Shown here piece after piece: positions 7,895 through 17,145 of a stretch of DNA of 52,452 nt. The position numbers and the translations under genes were made by a program. This DNA comes from Saprospiraceae bacterium (lineage in GTDB: Bacteria; Bacteroidota; Bacteroidia; Chitinophagales; Saprospiraceae). Under the pieces are notes generated by a model. That model did no database searches, was not told the origin of the DNA, and saw only the letters and a program-made list of their open reading frames with translations. The DNA lies in NCBI GenBank assembly GCA_028282725.1, contig JANQHF010000044.1:1-52452 (forward strand), in the 5' to 3' direction. Each line of letters starts with the position of its first letter. Position 1 is the stretch's first letter.

Positions 7895-10633
7895 TTAAGG
7901 TTTGACAACCTTGGTTTTTGCAAAGTCGCCTGCTTTCACATAAGATATTTTATCAGGAACTATGTAATTTTTGAATGCCTTACTTACCTCGGCTGTGGTC
8001 AAATTGGCTATACGCTCTTCAAGTTCAGCGTTCCACATGAATGTCCTTTCGTAATCAAGGTAGTTATTCAACGTACCCGAAAGATAGGGATCCTGTGATC
8101 GGGAAACTTGTTGTTGCTGCAGCCATCCTTTTTTAGCATCTTCTACCTCTTGATCAGTAAATCCATCAGTTATAGCCTTCTGCAGTTCTTCAGCAAATGC
8201 TTTTTCCAGGGCATCTTTATTCTCGGGTGCGTAGATGGCATATGCTCCCCATGTTGTCTTTTCTACATGTGGATTGGAATTCATGTATGATCCCACTCCG
8301 TAGCTAAGACCGTCTTGCTGACGAATTCGATCTCCGAGTCTTGAACTCAATCCTCCTCCGCCGAAAATATAATTGGCCAACATCAGGGCAGGGTAGTCCT
8401 GATGATCATCACGCATGGCAAAATTGTATCCGGCAAAAAAGCCGGCATTGGCTTTATCCGGAGTTTCGATATTCTTGTCCTGAGCATCTACGGAAAACAG
8501 AATGGCATCCAATCTATTATAGGGCTTTTTACTTTCCCAATCACCAAATTCTTCCTCAAGAGCTGCATGTACTGCTTCCTGGTCAAAATCTCCAACAACG
8601 GTAGCAGTAGCGTTACTTGCGCCAAAAAACCCATTATAGAATTCCACAACCTCATCCAATGTCAGCGCCTTTAACATTTCCACATCTTCTTCAAAAGTGC
8701 TGTTGTACCTGATATCATCTTTAGGGTAAGGGTTGACAATTCTCTGAATTTCCTGTTGAGCTAACGCCATTGGCTGGGACTTCTGTGATTCTATCCGGGC
8801 TAACTGCTCATCGATCAACTTGGTGTATTCATCTTCGGGGAAAGATGCATCCTTGAGCACATGCCCTACCAATCCAATCACGTCCACCAAAAACTCATTT
8901 TCGGTCTCAATCCTAACATTTAGGTTCCCATAGAACGAACTTATGCTGACGTTTGCTTTTAATTTGTCAAATGCATCCTTTATCTCCTGGCGCGTCATTT
9001 CAGAAGTGCCTTTGTTCAACATACTACCGGAAAGGTTGGCAACGTATGCCTTATTCCTGAGACTATTGACATCACCATATTTGAACGTAAGATTTGCCCT
9101 TACGGCATTTCCCCTCGTTTCCTTTGGCATAAATGCATAATCGATTTTATTGGGTTTTATCATTCTGACCGTCCTGGCTTCAATGTTCTGTGGAGTCGGA
9201 TCAAAAGCTTCTCCGGCTTCAACGACTTCACCACCTTTATAATCTTTAACGAGTTCGGCGACGTCCGGTCCTTCAGGAACATCAACCCGATCCGGAGTTT
9301 CTACAGGAATGAATTCACCAACAGTCCTGTTGGATGGTTTAAAATAAGTTTGTGCCACCCGAATAACATCTTCCAATGAAGTTTCTTTTACACGATCCCT
9401 GTTGAGATATGCCAATCTCCAATCTCCTGCAGCAACATATCCGCTCATGAAAATTCCAATTCTTCGGCTGTCATTGAACGAAAGTTCGAACTGCTTCAAC
9501 AAGGTGGTCTTTGCTCGTTCGACTTCCTCCTGGCTGGGAGGATTGTCTTTGAGCTCATCCAGTGCTGATCTCAGTGCGGATTTAGCCTCTTCGAGATCCT
9601 TTTCTTTCAATACATCGGCACCAAAGTAGACAAAGCCGGGTTCTCTCAACCCTGGGATAAAGCCCCAGACGTTGGACGCTTTTTTCGTTTCTACCAAAGC
9701 CTGATACAATCTACCTGATGGTTCAGTTGTCAGTATTTCAGTCAAAACCGAAAGAGGTGCATAGTCCGGATGTGACATTGCGCATACGTGATATGTCGCA
9801 GCAAGGGCTTGTACATCACCGACTCTTCTCAAGGATACTTCTCTTTCTCCATCCTGTGTTGGTTCACGTGTGTATGTTACATTTAGTTGTCTCTCAGGAC
9901 GCGGAATCTTGCCAAATGTATCCAGTATCCATTGTTTGGTTTGTTCTTTATCGAATTTGCCAACGACGAGTAAGACCGCATTATCCGGTTGATAATACTC
10001 TCTGTAAAAAGCCTGCAACTTGTCGATCGGCACGTTCTCAATATCAGCTCGTGCACCAATGGTTGTCTTACCGTAATTATGCCATTGATAGGATGTAGCC
10101 ATTACCTTGTCCATGAGAACGCGTGTTGGATTGTTTTCACCCATTTCGAATTCATTGCGAACGACAGTCATTTCACTCTCCAGATCCTCAGCAGAAATAA
10201 ATGAATTGACCATCCTGTCCGCTTCCATGTCCAATGCCCATTTCAGGTTTTCATCGGTAGCTGCAAGTGTTTCAAAATAGTTTGTACGGTCATACCACGT
10301 CGTGCCATTAAAAAAAGCACCGTGATCTTTTAACTCTTTTGCTACTTCCGGGTGATTAGGGGTTCCTTTAAAGACCAAATGTTCCAAAAGGTGAGCCATG
10401 CCCGTTTCACCATAATCTTCATGTCTTGAACCAACGAGGTAGGTGACATTTACGGTTATCTGGGGTTTGGACTGATCAGGAAACAACAAAACCCTTAGCC
10501 CATTTTGCAAAGAGTACTCAGTTATGCCTTCCACAGAAGTTACTTTCGTCATTGTTGGCTCCTCCTGGGCAGAAATACAATTTATACCCACGAATACCAA
10601 TGCAATGATCAATAGATGAGATAATTTATTCAT
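7895..10633 (-). CDS. M16 family zinc protease, two-module, exported
   Basis: 912 residues with a signal peptide ending near SAQ (residue 23). The first M16 module carries the inverted zinc motif HLLEH at 81-85, with Glu161 (in VVRNEFEMG) as the likely third ligand, so it should be active. The second module (about 500-905) lacks a zinc motif but keeps the M16 fold pattern (VVGDFDQEA and the GGGLSSRLGDRIRQQDGLSYGV region). This active/inactive arrangement is normal for the long M16 family (pitrilysin, and fused M16B). It probably degrades peptides in the periplasm. The gene is monocistronic, with a terminator behind it. Confidence 0.93.
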   Translation of the reverse strand: MNKLSHLLIIALVFVGINCISAQEEPTMTKVTSVEGITEYSLQNGLRVLLFPDQSKPQITVNVTYLVGSRHEDYGETGMAHLLEHLVFKGTPNHPEVAKELKDHGAFFNGTTWYDRTNYFETLAATDENLKWALDMEADRMVNSFISAEDLESEMTVVRNEFEMGENNPTRVLMDKVMATSYQWHNYGKTTIGARADIENVPIDKLQAFYREYYQPDNAVLLVVGKFDKEQTKQWILDTFGKIPRPERQLNVTYTREPTQDGEREVSLRRVGDVQALAATYHVCAMSHPDYAPLSVLTEILTTEPSGRLYQALVETKKASNVWGFIPGLREPGFVYFGADVLKEKDLEEAKSALRSALDELKDNPPSQEEVERAKTTLLKQFELSFNDSRRIGIFMSGYVAAGDWRLAYLNRDRVKETSLEDVIRVAQTYFKPSNRTVGEFIPVETPDRVDVPEGPDVAELVKDYKGGEVVEAGEAFDPTPQNIEARTVRMIKPNKIDYAFMPKETRGNAVRANLTFKYGDVNSLRNKAYVANLSGSMLNKGTSEMTRQEIKDAFDKLKANVSISSFYGNLNVRIETENEFLVDVIGLVGHVLKDASFPEDEYTKLIDEQLARIESQKSQPMALAQQEIQRIVNPYPKDDIRYNSTFEEDVEMLKALTLDEVVEFYNGFFGASNATATVVGDFDQEAVHAALEEEFGDWESKKPYNRLDAILFSVDAQDKNIETPDKANAGFFAGYNFAMRDDHQDYPALMLANYIFGGGGLSSRLGDRIRQQDGLSYGVGSYMNSNPHVEKTTWGAYAIYAPENKDALEKAFAEELQKAITDGFTDQEVEDAKKGWLQQQQVSRSQDPYLSGTLNNYLDYERTFMWNAELEERIANLTTAEVSKAFKNYIVPDKISYVKAGDFAKTKVVKP

Positions 10634-10791
10634 AGTGGTTTATTAAAGTGTGTGATTTTTTTTAGCGCAAGTATATTGCATATAGTGTTTAAATGCATCC
10701 TCTCTCGTAAAGATTATTAAAGCTTTAGTAGATCTTTAACCGAATTTTTATAACAATTCAGGTTATATCAATAACGTCTGACATATATCTA

Positions 10792-10818
10792 TTGCCATCG
10801 CGAATTCTACTATTTTTG
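10792..10818 (+). promoter_or_regulatory. Bacteroidota-type promoter for the ytxJ-like gene
   Basis: TATTTTTG at 10811-10818 fits the -7 consensus TAnnTTTG exactly. TTG at 10792-10794 lies 16 bases upstream as a possible -33 element, slightly closer than usual. The start codon is at 10866, giving a leader of about 40 bases. The rest of the spacer from 10634 holds only a weaker box for the M16 gene (minus strand TATACTTG, 10668-10675). Confidence 0.45.
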
Positions 10819-10865
10819 AACTTTGTTCAGGATCAAAGGTTTAGCAATACTGAAAGAATAATTTC

Positions 10866-11246
10866 ATGGGATTCTTAGAACGTTTACAAGCGAGCCAGGA
10901 CGCCAGGGTAGGCAACTGGATCATGCTCGCCGAAATGGACCAACTTGATGAAATAGACAATATTTCCATGTCTCGTCCAGTGGTCCTGTTCAAGCATAGT
11001 ACCAGTTGTGGCATCAGTGCCGGCGCAAAGTACCGTCTTGAGTCAGATTGGGATCAAATTCCCGAGGACGTATCTTTCTACTTTCTCGATTTATTGCGTT
11101 ACAGACCAATATCCAATGCAATCGCTGAAAGATACCTTGTCAGACATGAATCGCCACAAATCCTGGTGATCAGAGAGGGCAAGGCGATATATAGTGCTTC
11201 TCATCACAGGGTGAACATATCTTCTCTTATTGGCGCCATTTCCTGA
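10866..11246 (+). CDS. ytxJ: YtxJ-type monothiol bacilliredoxin
   Basis: 126 residues with a thioredoxin-like fold. The active-site stretch FKHSTSCGISAGAKYRLE (Cys48) matches the YtxJ/DUF2847 family, which normally reads FKHSTRCSIS. Other family signs are VSFYFLDLLRYRPISNAIAE and HESPQILVIREGKAIYSASH. YtxJ proteins remove bacillithiol from protein cysteines, so the organism probably makes bacillithiol, as many Bacteroidota do. The protein is cytoplasmic. It has its own promoter and lies about 100 bases ahead of the malic enzyme gene, possibly in the same transcript. Confidence 0.88.
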   Translation: MGFLERLQASQDARVGNWIMLAEMDQLDEIDNISMSRPVVLFKHSTSCGISAGAKYRLESDWDQIPEDVSFYFLDLLRYRPISNAIAERYLVRHESPQILVIREGKAIYSASHHRVNISSLIGAIS

Positions 11247-11341
11247 GCCTGAAATTAAGCTCTGTGCCTCTTCAAGATGAAATTAATTGATTCTTCGTCT
11301 TGGAATATCATCGAATATTCTCAGTTTTGGATTTTTCAAAA

Positions 11342-13642
11342 ATGAAACCACATATGGATACGATAAATAAGACTTCCCGTAAAGAAGCATTGGACTATCA
11401 CGCTAAAGGCAGACCAGGAAAAATCGAGGTGGTCCCGACCAAGGAGACTTCCAATCAGCGGGATCTGTCCCTGGCATATTCTCCCGGGGTCGCCGATCCC
11501 TGCCTGGCTATTGCGGAAAATATTGATGATGTTTATAAATATACGACCAAGGGGAACCTCGTCGCTGTTATTAGCAACGGCACTGCGGTGCTTGGCTTAG
11601 GTGATATTGGACCGGAAGCGGGCAAGCCCGTCATGGAAGGGAAGGGCCTGTTATTCAAGATCTATGCTGATATTGATGTTTTTGATATTGAATTGAATAC
11701 TAAGGATGTCGATGAGTTTGTAAGGACTGTGAAGATTTTGGAACCGACCTTTGGTGGTGTTAACCTCGAAGATATTTCTGCCCCGGAATGTTTTGAAATT
11801 GAAGAAAGACTCAGAGACGAACTCAATATTCCGGTAATGCATGATGACCAGCACGGGACTGCCATCATTAGTGGGGCTGCTTTGTTGAATGCACTTGATC
11901 TGGTGAATAAAAATATTGCAGATGTCAAGATCGTCGTAAGCGGTGCAGGCGCTTCGGCCATTTCTTGTTCGAAGCTTTATTTGTCTCTTGGAGCTTCAAA
12001 GTCCAACCTGTACATGTTTGATAGCAAGGGTTTGATTCACCCGGATCGAACTGACTTAAACGGGAAAAAACCAGAGTTTGTCAACGCCAATATGCCAAAT
12101 GGAACTTCTCTTACAGAGGCCTTGAAAGGAGCAGATGTCTTTATCGGCTTATCCAAAGGTAACATTCTGAATGGAGCACACATTCAATCAATGGCCAAGG
12201 ACTGCATTGTCTTTGCAATGGCTAATCCAACCCCGGAAATCAGTTATGAAGAAGCTACCAGGGCCCGGGAAGACGTGATCATGGCAACCGGGCGGTCTGA
12301 TTATCCCAACCAGGTCAACAATGTACTCGGCTTTCCATATATATTCAGAGGGGCTTTGGATGTCAGGGCCAACCTGATCAACGAAGAGATGAAAATAGCT
12401 GCGGTTTATGCTCTGGCGGACCTGGCGAAAAAACCGGTTCCGGACATAGTGAATATTGCATATGGCGATGCCAATCTCAATTTTGGGAAAAAATATATTA
12501 TCCCAAAGCCGGTCGATCCAAGATTGATCACAGCTGTTGCACCTGCAGTGGCCAGGGCAGCAATGGACTCAGGTGTCGCAAAGCATCCTGTCACCGATTG
12601 GGAGGCTTATGATTTTGAATTATCGCAACGACTAGGACTTGATAACTCTTTGACCAAAGTCATAGAAACAAAGGCGAAACAAGCTCCCAAAAGGGTTGTC
12701 TTCACGGATGCGGAACATATATCTGTATTGAAGGCAGCCCAGGTAGTGCTGGAAGAAGGAATAGCCCATCCCATCCTCCTTGGTAATCGGGCAGTGATCA
12801 AGGATCATCTTGAAAACTATAACATAAAGCTTGAAGGAATACCCATTATCAATCCCTGGATCCCGGCCAATGCAGAAGAAGAAAACATACTGAAGGAATA
12901 TGGGCGAATGTTTTTCGAAAGAAGGCAGCGAAAAGGGTATACATTAAGGGAGAGCCAAAATATAATGCATCGCAGGAGCTACTATGGTGCCATGATGGTC
13001 GACCAGGGTCAGGCCGATGCAATGGTTGGTGGAATGACGAGAAATTATCCGGATACAGTCCGCCCGGCCCTGCAAATCATCGGCCCAAGCGAAGGAGTCA
13101 AGAAGGTGGCGACCATGCACATTTTGTTTACGAAGTTTGGCCCTTTGTTCCTGGCCGATACCAGTATCAACCATCACCTTGAGGCTTCGGATATTGCTGA
13201 CATTGCCGAACTAGTGGCAGATTCTGTCAAAAAATTCAATATTGAACCCCGGATAGCCCTGGTCACTTACTCAAATTTTGGAAGTGTACCTAATGGAGAG
13301 TCGGCGATGCTCATGCGTGCCGCAACCAAGATCCTTCACGAACGTCACCCGGAATGGACGGTTGATGGGGAGATGCAGGCTCATATGCCATTTGACCAGG
13401 ATCTACTGAAGGAAATGCACCCATTTTCAAAATTGGCAGGGAAACAGGCAAATATTTTGCTCTTTCCCAACCTTTCATCTGCAAATATTGCCTACAATCT
13501 TTTGAACAAAGTTGCCCATATGGATATGATCGGTCCTGTAATGCTGGGTATGAAAAAGCCGGTGCACGTATTACAACTTGGTGCCACCGTTCACGAAATT
13601 GTAGACGTTGTAGCCCTTGCGGTTGTGGATGCCCAATCCTAA
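11342..13642 (+). CDS. maeB: NADP-dependent malic enzyme with phosphotransacetylase-like tail
   Basis: 766 residues from the ATG at 11342; a TTG at 11300 would add 14 residues unlike the family. It converts malate to pyruvate and CO2 with NADP reduction. The malic domain (about 1-420) has [48 protein letters not shown] and a Rossmann segment [12 protein letters not shown]. The C-terminal part (about 430-766) is homologous to phosphate acetyltransferase ([18 protein letters not shown], then [20 protein letters not shown]); in MaeB it is regulatory, sensing acetyl-CoA, not a working transferase. Length is as usual for MaeB. Confidence 0.95.
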   Translation: MKPHMDTINKTSRKEALDYHAKGRPGKIEVVPTKETSNQRDLSLAYSPGVADPCLAIAENIDDVYKYTTKGNLVAVISNGTAVLGLGDIGPEAGKPVMEGKGLLFKIYADIDVFDIELNTKDVDEFVRTVKILEPTFGGVNLEDISAPECFEIEERLRDELNIPVMHDDQHGTAIISGAALLNALDLVNKNIADVKIVVSGAGASAISCSKLYLSLGASKSNLYMFDSKGLIHPDRTDLNGKKPEFVNANMPNGTSLTEALKGADVFIGLSKGNILNGAHIQSMAKDCIVFAMANPTPEISYEEATRAREDVIMATGRSDYPNQVNNVLGFPYIFRGALDVRANLINEEMKIAAVYALADLAKKPVPDIVNIAYGDANLNFGKKYIIPKPVDPRLITAVAPAVARAAMDSGVAKHPVTDWEAYDFELSQRLGLDNSLTKVIETKAKQAPKRVVFTDAEHISVLKAAQVVLEEGIAHPILLGNRAVIKDHLENYNIKLEGIPIINPWIPANAEEENILKEYGRMFFERRQRKGYTLRESQNIMHRRSYYGAMMVDQGQADAMVGGMTRNYPDTVRPALQIIGPSEGVKKVATMHILFTKFGPLFLADTSINHHLEASDIADIAELVADSVKKFNIEPRIALVTYSNFGSVPNGESAMLMRAATKILHERHPEWTVDGEMQAHMPFDQDLLKEMHPFSKLAGKQANILLFPNLSSANIAYNLLNKVAHMDMIGPVMLGMKKPVHVLQLGATVHEIVDVVALAVVDAQS

Positions 13643-13758
13643 AAATCATCAGTCAGAAACACGAAGACTTCCCTCATATCGAAATTCCTTCTTGGTTGGT
13701 CGAAGATTGGGAATGTTCAACATAGCTTCCATGGTTATTTTGTATAAACGATTGTACC

Positions 13759-13935
13759 ATGGGCCTACTCAGAGCTATTGTCTGTATATTTTTACCTCCA
13801 CTGGCGGTTATCGATAAGGGATGCGGATCATTTATTCTCATCTGTATTTTAACCCTTTGTGGATGGGTTCCCGGAGTGTTGGGAGCATTGATCATCAATA
13901 ACCGTTGTGAAGACGACTTCAATGATCGATACTAG
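13759..13935 (+). CDS. YqaE/Pmp3 family small membrane protein
   Basis: A 58-residue frame from an ATG at 13759 to a TAG at 13933-13935. It reads MGLLRAIVCIFLPPLAVIDK, then GCGSFILICILTLCGWVPG and VLGALIINNR with an acidic tail. This is the full Pmp3/YqaE (UPF0057) pattern: a first helix ending in FLPPLAV, a GCG turn, and a second helix LTLxGWxPGVxxAL. Such proteolipids sit in the cytoplasmic membrane and are linked to salt and cold stress in plants and yeast; the bacterial role is unclear. It follows maeB by 116 bases on the same strand and converges on the gltX group. Two Cys residues in helices and the longer tail are slightly unusual. Confidence 0.85.
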   Translation: MGLLRAIVCIFLPPLAVIDKGCGSFILICILTLCGWVPGVLGALIINNRCEDDFNDRY

Positions 13936-13978
13936 GGAAATCGACTTGCCGGACTGTCTTTTCCGTGTTCTTCCTGAT

Positions 13979-14239
13979 CTATTGACTTGATTTCCAAGTC
14001 TTGTATTGTTCCGGGAGGCAGTTGGCACATGGCCGATATCCCTGCTGTATGGCTTCTTCTTCTGAAGAAAAGAATACCCGGAATTTAATATAATGCCCCT
14101 TTGCGATCCATCTTTTAGCTCCTTTGCAATCCAGGGTGCCATATATCTTGTTCTTTCTGTGTCCACCAAAGGCCAGTTGCCCCTGATTTCTCAAGAGAAC
14201 AAGTTGACGCCTGGTCAAATGAGCAGTATTCGAAATCAT
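13979..14239 (-). CDS. Stand-alone Ada-type metal-binding domain protein
   Basis: 86 residues. The core KIYGTLDCKGAKRWIAKGHY followed by RVFFSSEEEAIQQGYRPCANC matches the metal-binding domain of Ada (PF02805), without the methyltransferase and AraC parts. Visible ligands are the Cys of LDC and the two Cys of PCANC; the fourth is uncertain (a His in AKGHY is a candidate). In Ada a zinc-bound Cys takes methyl groups from DNA phosphotriesters; the role of isolated domains of this type is unknown. The start overlaps the stop of the preceding small gene as ATGA (14236-14239), so it is coupled to the gltX group. Confidence 0.75.
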   Translation of the reverse strand: MISNTAHLTRRQLVLLRNQGQLAFGGHRKNKIYGTLDCKGAKRWIAKGHYIKFRVFFSSEEEAIQQGYRPCANCLPEQYKTWKSSQ

Positions 14240-14421
14240 TCCTCCTCTGATGATCGCTCTCTCAATTTTTTGTCATCCACATTTTTATCAAGAAATGACT
14301 TTAATTCGTCAATCGAAAGGTTTGATTCCAGATTGCCAAATGGATCAATGCGGATGTCAAACCCTTTGAGATCTTCATGTACCTCAGCTTGTTTTTTGTC
14401 TTTCTTTTTCTTCTTACCCAT
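14236..14421 (-). CDS. Small conserved-looking cytoplasmic protein
   Basis: 61 residues, not assigned to a named family. It starts with a lysine-rich segment (GKKKKKDKKQ), then GFDIRIDPFGNLESNLSIDELKSFLDKN, and ends charged (DDKKLRERSSEEE). No signal peptide or membrane segment. Its ATG overlaps the 3' end of gltX by eight bases, and its stop overlaps the start of the Ada-like gene, so the three genes are tightly coupled. This coupling, rather than any motif, is the main evidence that it is a real gene. I recall similar short proteins near gltX in related bacteria, but cannot verify it. Confidence 0.65.
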   Translation of the reverse strand: MGKKKKKDKKQAEVHEDLKGFDIRIDPFGNLESNLSIDELKSFLDKNVDDKKLRERSSEEE

Positions 14422-15943
14422 TGACAGCGATGTGAGATGAAAATGCTATGCCCTCTTCGATTCTATCAGCTGAATTTGAATTTCCGATCAAACTGATCAT
14501 TTCAAAGAGGTCGGGGCCTGACATAGAGCCGGTAAGGAAAATGCGTAAAACGGGAAGGATAGCGCCAAATTTTAATTCCCCATCAACAATATACCTTTTA
14601 ACAGCTTTTTCGATATCGTCTCTATCTGGTGATGCGGCCCTGATCATCGTTGCAATATGTTGAAAGTCTTCCTTATGCTCATGTTTGTATTTCTTTTTCA
14701 GCATATGCTTATCATAGCTTGCCGGAGGATAAAACAAAGGCTCTGATTGACTTTTGAAATCATTGAGAAAGGTCGTTCGAGGCTTGAGCATGTCAATTAT
14801 TTTTAAGACAAATGATTGATCCCCTGTTGGAAAATCAGATCGGATCAGATCATAAATTACCTCGGAATCCATGGATTGTATGTATTGTTCGTTAAACCAT
14901 TTCGCCTTGTTATAATTAAACTGTGCCCCGGATTTGTTGATTTGATCCAGGTCAAACAATTCGATCATTCTGTCGATATCAAATATCTCTTCGTCATTAC
15001 CGGGATTCCACCCGAGCAGGACCATAAAATTGAGCAATGCCGCCGGCAGAAATCCCGCTTCTTTGAATCCGGCATACTGCTCTTCTTCCTTTTGATCATA
15101 CCATTCCAAAGGAAAGACGGGGAAACCAAATTTTGCACCATCTCTTTTGCTCAGCTTTCCTTTTCCGGTGGGTTTTAAGATCAATGGTAAATGAGCATAA
15201 TCCGGTTGATGATCTTCCCAACTGAATGCACGATAGAGCAGCACGTGATGGGCCGTACTTGAAAGCCATTCTTCACCACGGATCACATGTGATATTCTCA
15301 TAGTCTTGTCATCTACTACATTGGCAAGATGATACGTTGGCATTCCATCTGCCTTGAGTATAATCTTGTCATCCAATTCAGAAGACTTAAACGAGACTTC
15401 TCCCCTGATCCGATCAGAAAATGTGATGGTTTCGTTTTCTGGAATTTTCAACCTGACCGTTACATTTTCACCTTTTTCCAGGAGACGATTTACTTCATCC
15501 ACCGGAAGGGTCAGGCTATTTTTCATTTTCAATCTGATCCGTTGATCGTACTTGGGTGTATAATTCCCGGCCTCTTTTTCATGCATACGCATGTTTTCAA
15601 GATCTTCAGGAGAATCAAAGGCGTAGTAGGCATGACCGGATTTCAACAGTTGATCGACGTGATGACGGTATAATTTCTTTCTTTCAGACTGACGATAGGG
15701 GCCAAAATTCCCCGGATTGAGTACGCTTTCATCTGCTGACAAACCAAGCCATTCCAAAGAATTCAGAATATGAGACTCTGCCTCATCAATGGAACGAATT
15801 TGATCGGTGTCTTCAATCCTCAATACAAATGTGCCCTGATGCTTTTTGGCAAAGAGATAATTATACAAAGCGGTCCTGACTCCTCCAATATGAAGAGGTC
15901 CTGTAGGACTTGGAGCGAATCTGACCCGGATATCTTGTTTCAT
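14414..15943 (-). CDS. gltX: Glutamyl-tRNA synthetase
   Basis: 509 residues from the ATG at 15943 (MKQDIRVRFAPSPTGPLHIGG); an ATG at 15952 would add three residues, and the longer frame to 16021 adds sequence unlike the family. The class I signature is present as HIGG near the start and as KLSKR in place of KMSKS. The catalytic core holds RIEDTDQIRS and YHLANVVDDKTMRISHVIRGEEWLSST without gaps, followed by the C-terminal anticodon-binding helical part. It charges tRNA-Glu in the cytoplasm. Two small genes overlap its 3' end, forming an operon. Confidence 0.96.
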   Translation of the reverse strand: MKQDIRVRFAPSPTGPLHIGGVRTALYNYLFAKKHQGTFVLRIEDTDQIRSIDEAESHILNSLEWLGLSADESVLNPGNFGPYRQSERKKLYRHHVDQLLKSGHAYYAFDSPEDLENMRMHEKEAGNYTPKYDQRIRLKMKNSLTLPVDEVNRLLEKGENVTVRLKIPENETITFSDRIRGEVSFKSSELDDKIILKADGMPTYHLANVVDDKTMRISHVIRGEEWLSSTAHHVLLYRAFSWEDHQPDYAHLPLILKPTGKGKLSKRDGAKFGFPVFPLEWYDQKEEEQYAGFKEAGFLPAALLNFMVLLGWNPGNDEEIFDIDRMIELFDLDQINKSGAQFNYNKAKWFNEQYIQSMDSEVIYDLIRSDFPTGDQSFVLKIIDMLKPRTTFLNDFKSQSEPLFYPPASYDKHMLKKKYKHEHKEDFQHIATMIRAASPDRDDIEKAVKRYIVDGELKFGAILPVLRIFLTGSMSGPDLFEMISLIGNSNSADRIEEGIAFSSHIAVNG

Positions 15944-15967
15944 ATCAATCATCCAATTTAAAAGATG

Positions 15968-15985
15968 CAAAGGTATGATACCTTT
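15968..15985 (-). promoter_or_regulatory. gltX promoter -7 box inside a dyad
   Basis: On the minus strand TACCTTTG (15975 to 15968) fits TAnnTTTG exactly, 24 bases before the gltX ATG at 15943. No convincing -33 TTG is seen. The box is part of a perfect inverted repeat, AAAGGTA (15969-15975) and TACCTTT (15979-15985) with a three-base spacer, which could be an operator or chance. Confidence 0.5.
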
Positions 15986-16041
15986 ACAGGCTTTAGTAGC
16001 ACATTCAATAAATCTGAACAAACTTTATTTTATTGATTCAA

Positions 16042-16605
16042 ATGCCTTCATATTTTGTCCGGATTCCTTCGTTGTTGCGATCTGTCTATCCGAAGGCAAA
16101 TTGGGTACTTACCCCGGATAAAAACCTCTGTACACAATGGACGATCGATGACGGTCCTGATCCGGTTAGTACGGAATTGTGGTTATCGTACCTGAGTCAG
16201 CGCAGATTAACTGCAACATTCTTTCTCAATGGGGTCAAGTGTCTCAGGTACCCGGAATTAGTTGAAGCTATACGTTCGGAAGGACATCTGATTGGAAACC
16301 ATGGGTATGATCATTTAGACGGATGGAAGACTTCAACCTCCAGATTCATTGAAAATTTTCAAAGAGGAAGAGATATCACCCAATCTGATCTATTCAGACC
16401 GCCCTTTGGAAGAATGACCCCAGGACAATACATTAAGGCCGTTCAAATGTCCTCTTTAATCATGTGGTCGTTTATGCCGGGTGATTTTGATAGAAATGTT
16501 CCTGCCGAACTACTCAGATCACGCCTGTCAGAAGTCCGGAAAAATGATATAATCGTTTTGCACGATTCTCCCTTTGCTGTCAGGAAATTGCTTAAATCCC
16601 CTTAG
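16042..16605 (+). CDS. Polysaccharide deacetylase (NodB fold)
   Basis: 187 residues from the ATG at 16042 (a TTG at 16033 adds three residues). The catalytic motifs of carbohydrate esterase family 4 are present: TIDDGPDP with Asp36/Asp37 (usual form TFDDGP), His87 and His91 in NHGYDH as metal ligands, and RPPFG at 119-123. It should remove N-acetyl groups from a polymer such as peptidoglycan or an exopolysaccharide. There is no signal peptide, though short family members in Bacteroidota often lack one. It ends soon after the VLHDS motif, so the C-terminal helix is shorter than in typical members of about 205 residues. It is divergent from gltX. Confidence 0.88.
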   Translation: MPSYFVRIPSLLRSVYPKANWVLTPDKNLCTQWTIDDGPDPVSTELWLSYLSQRRLTATFFLNGVKCLRYPELVEAIRSEGHLIGNHGYDHLDGWKTSTSRFIENFQRGRDITQSDLFRPPFGRMTPGQYIKAVQMSSLIMWSFMPGDFDRNVPAELLRSRLSEVRKNDIIVLHDSPFAVRKLLKSP

Positions 16606-16642
16606 AGGTACGTTTGGTCGATGAATGGACTAACTTTATATA

Positions 16643-16700
16643 GTACTTTGTATATTTAAACTACTATGTATTGCAAGGTACCTTATAAATCATATATTTG
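16643..16700 (+). promoter_or_regulatory. Promoter and probable operator of the padR-pspC operon
   Basis: TATATTTG at 16693-16700 fits the -7 box exactly, and TTG at 16671-16673 lies 19 bases upstream as the -33 element. AAGGTACCTT at 16675-16684, a perfect ten-base palindrome, lies between them. GTACTTTG (16643-16650) and CAAGGTAC (16674-16681) form a wider inverted repeat with one mismatch. PadR regulators commonly repress their own operon through dyads near the promoter, so this is a plausible self-regulation site. Confidence 0.7.
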
Positions 16701-16718
16701 CACTATAAAATGATCACT

Positions 16719-17105
16719 ATGACGATCGAGAATACAAAGGCACAAATGAGAAAAGGAGTACTGGAGCTCTGCGTACTCTCTATCATATCACAGGAAGAGG
16801 TTTATCCATCAGACATTCTTAAAAAGCTGAAGGAAGCCAAACTCATTGTAGTTGAGGGTACATTGTATCCCTTACTTTCAAGGTTAAAGAATGCTGAACT
16901 TCTGAACTATGAATGGAAAGAATCTTCAGCCGGACCACCCAGAAAGTATTACAGCCTGACAGAACATGGCAATGACTTTTTGGCCGGACTGAAAGATACC
17001 TGGAATGACCTGACCTCAGCCGTTAATAAAACATCCTCCACTCCGGTTAAAAAGAGGGGAAGAAGAACTTCAACAACAAAATCATCGACAACAAAAACAA
17101 AATAA
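16719..17105 (+). CDS. PadR family transcriptional regulator
   Basis: 128 residues from the ATG at 16719 (MTIENTKAQMRKGVLELCVLS, the usual family start); ATG 16710 or TTG 16698 are alternatives. The winged helix has YPSDILKKLKEAKLIVVEGT, LYPLLSRLKNAELL and the wing with GPPRKYYSLTEHG. A basic tail follows (KKRGRRTSTTKSSTTKTK) that resembles histone-like tails and may add DNA contact. It probably represses its own operon, which continues with the PspC gene 40 bases downstream. PadR next to PspC is a conserved pair in Bacteroidota and is thought to respond to envelope stress. Confidence 0.9.
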   Translation: MTIENTKAQMRKGVLELCVLSIISQEEVYPSDILKKLKEAKLIVVEGTLYPLLSRLKNAELLNYEWKESSAGPPRKYYSLTEHGNDFLAGLKDTWNDLTSAVNKTSSTPVKKRGRRTSTTKSSTTKTK

Positions 17106-17145
17106 GAAGTGACGCCTTTCGGCTTAATCAAGTAAAAAACGCGAC

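Noticed and set aside
9718-10098. 126-codon plus-strand frame within the M16 protease gene
   Set aside because: It lies wholly inside a well-supported minus-strand gene, has no recognisable domain, and other frames over the same gene are similar shadows.
11300-11341. TTG start 14 codons upstream for maeB
   Set aside because: The extra residues do not resemble the family, whose usual start matches the ATG at 11342.
13311-13649. 112-codon minus-strand frame inside maeB
   Set aside because: It is the reverse of the strongly conserved phosphotransacetylase-like domain and has no family signs.
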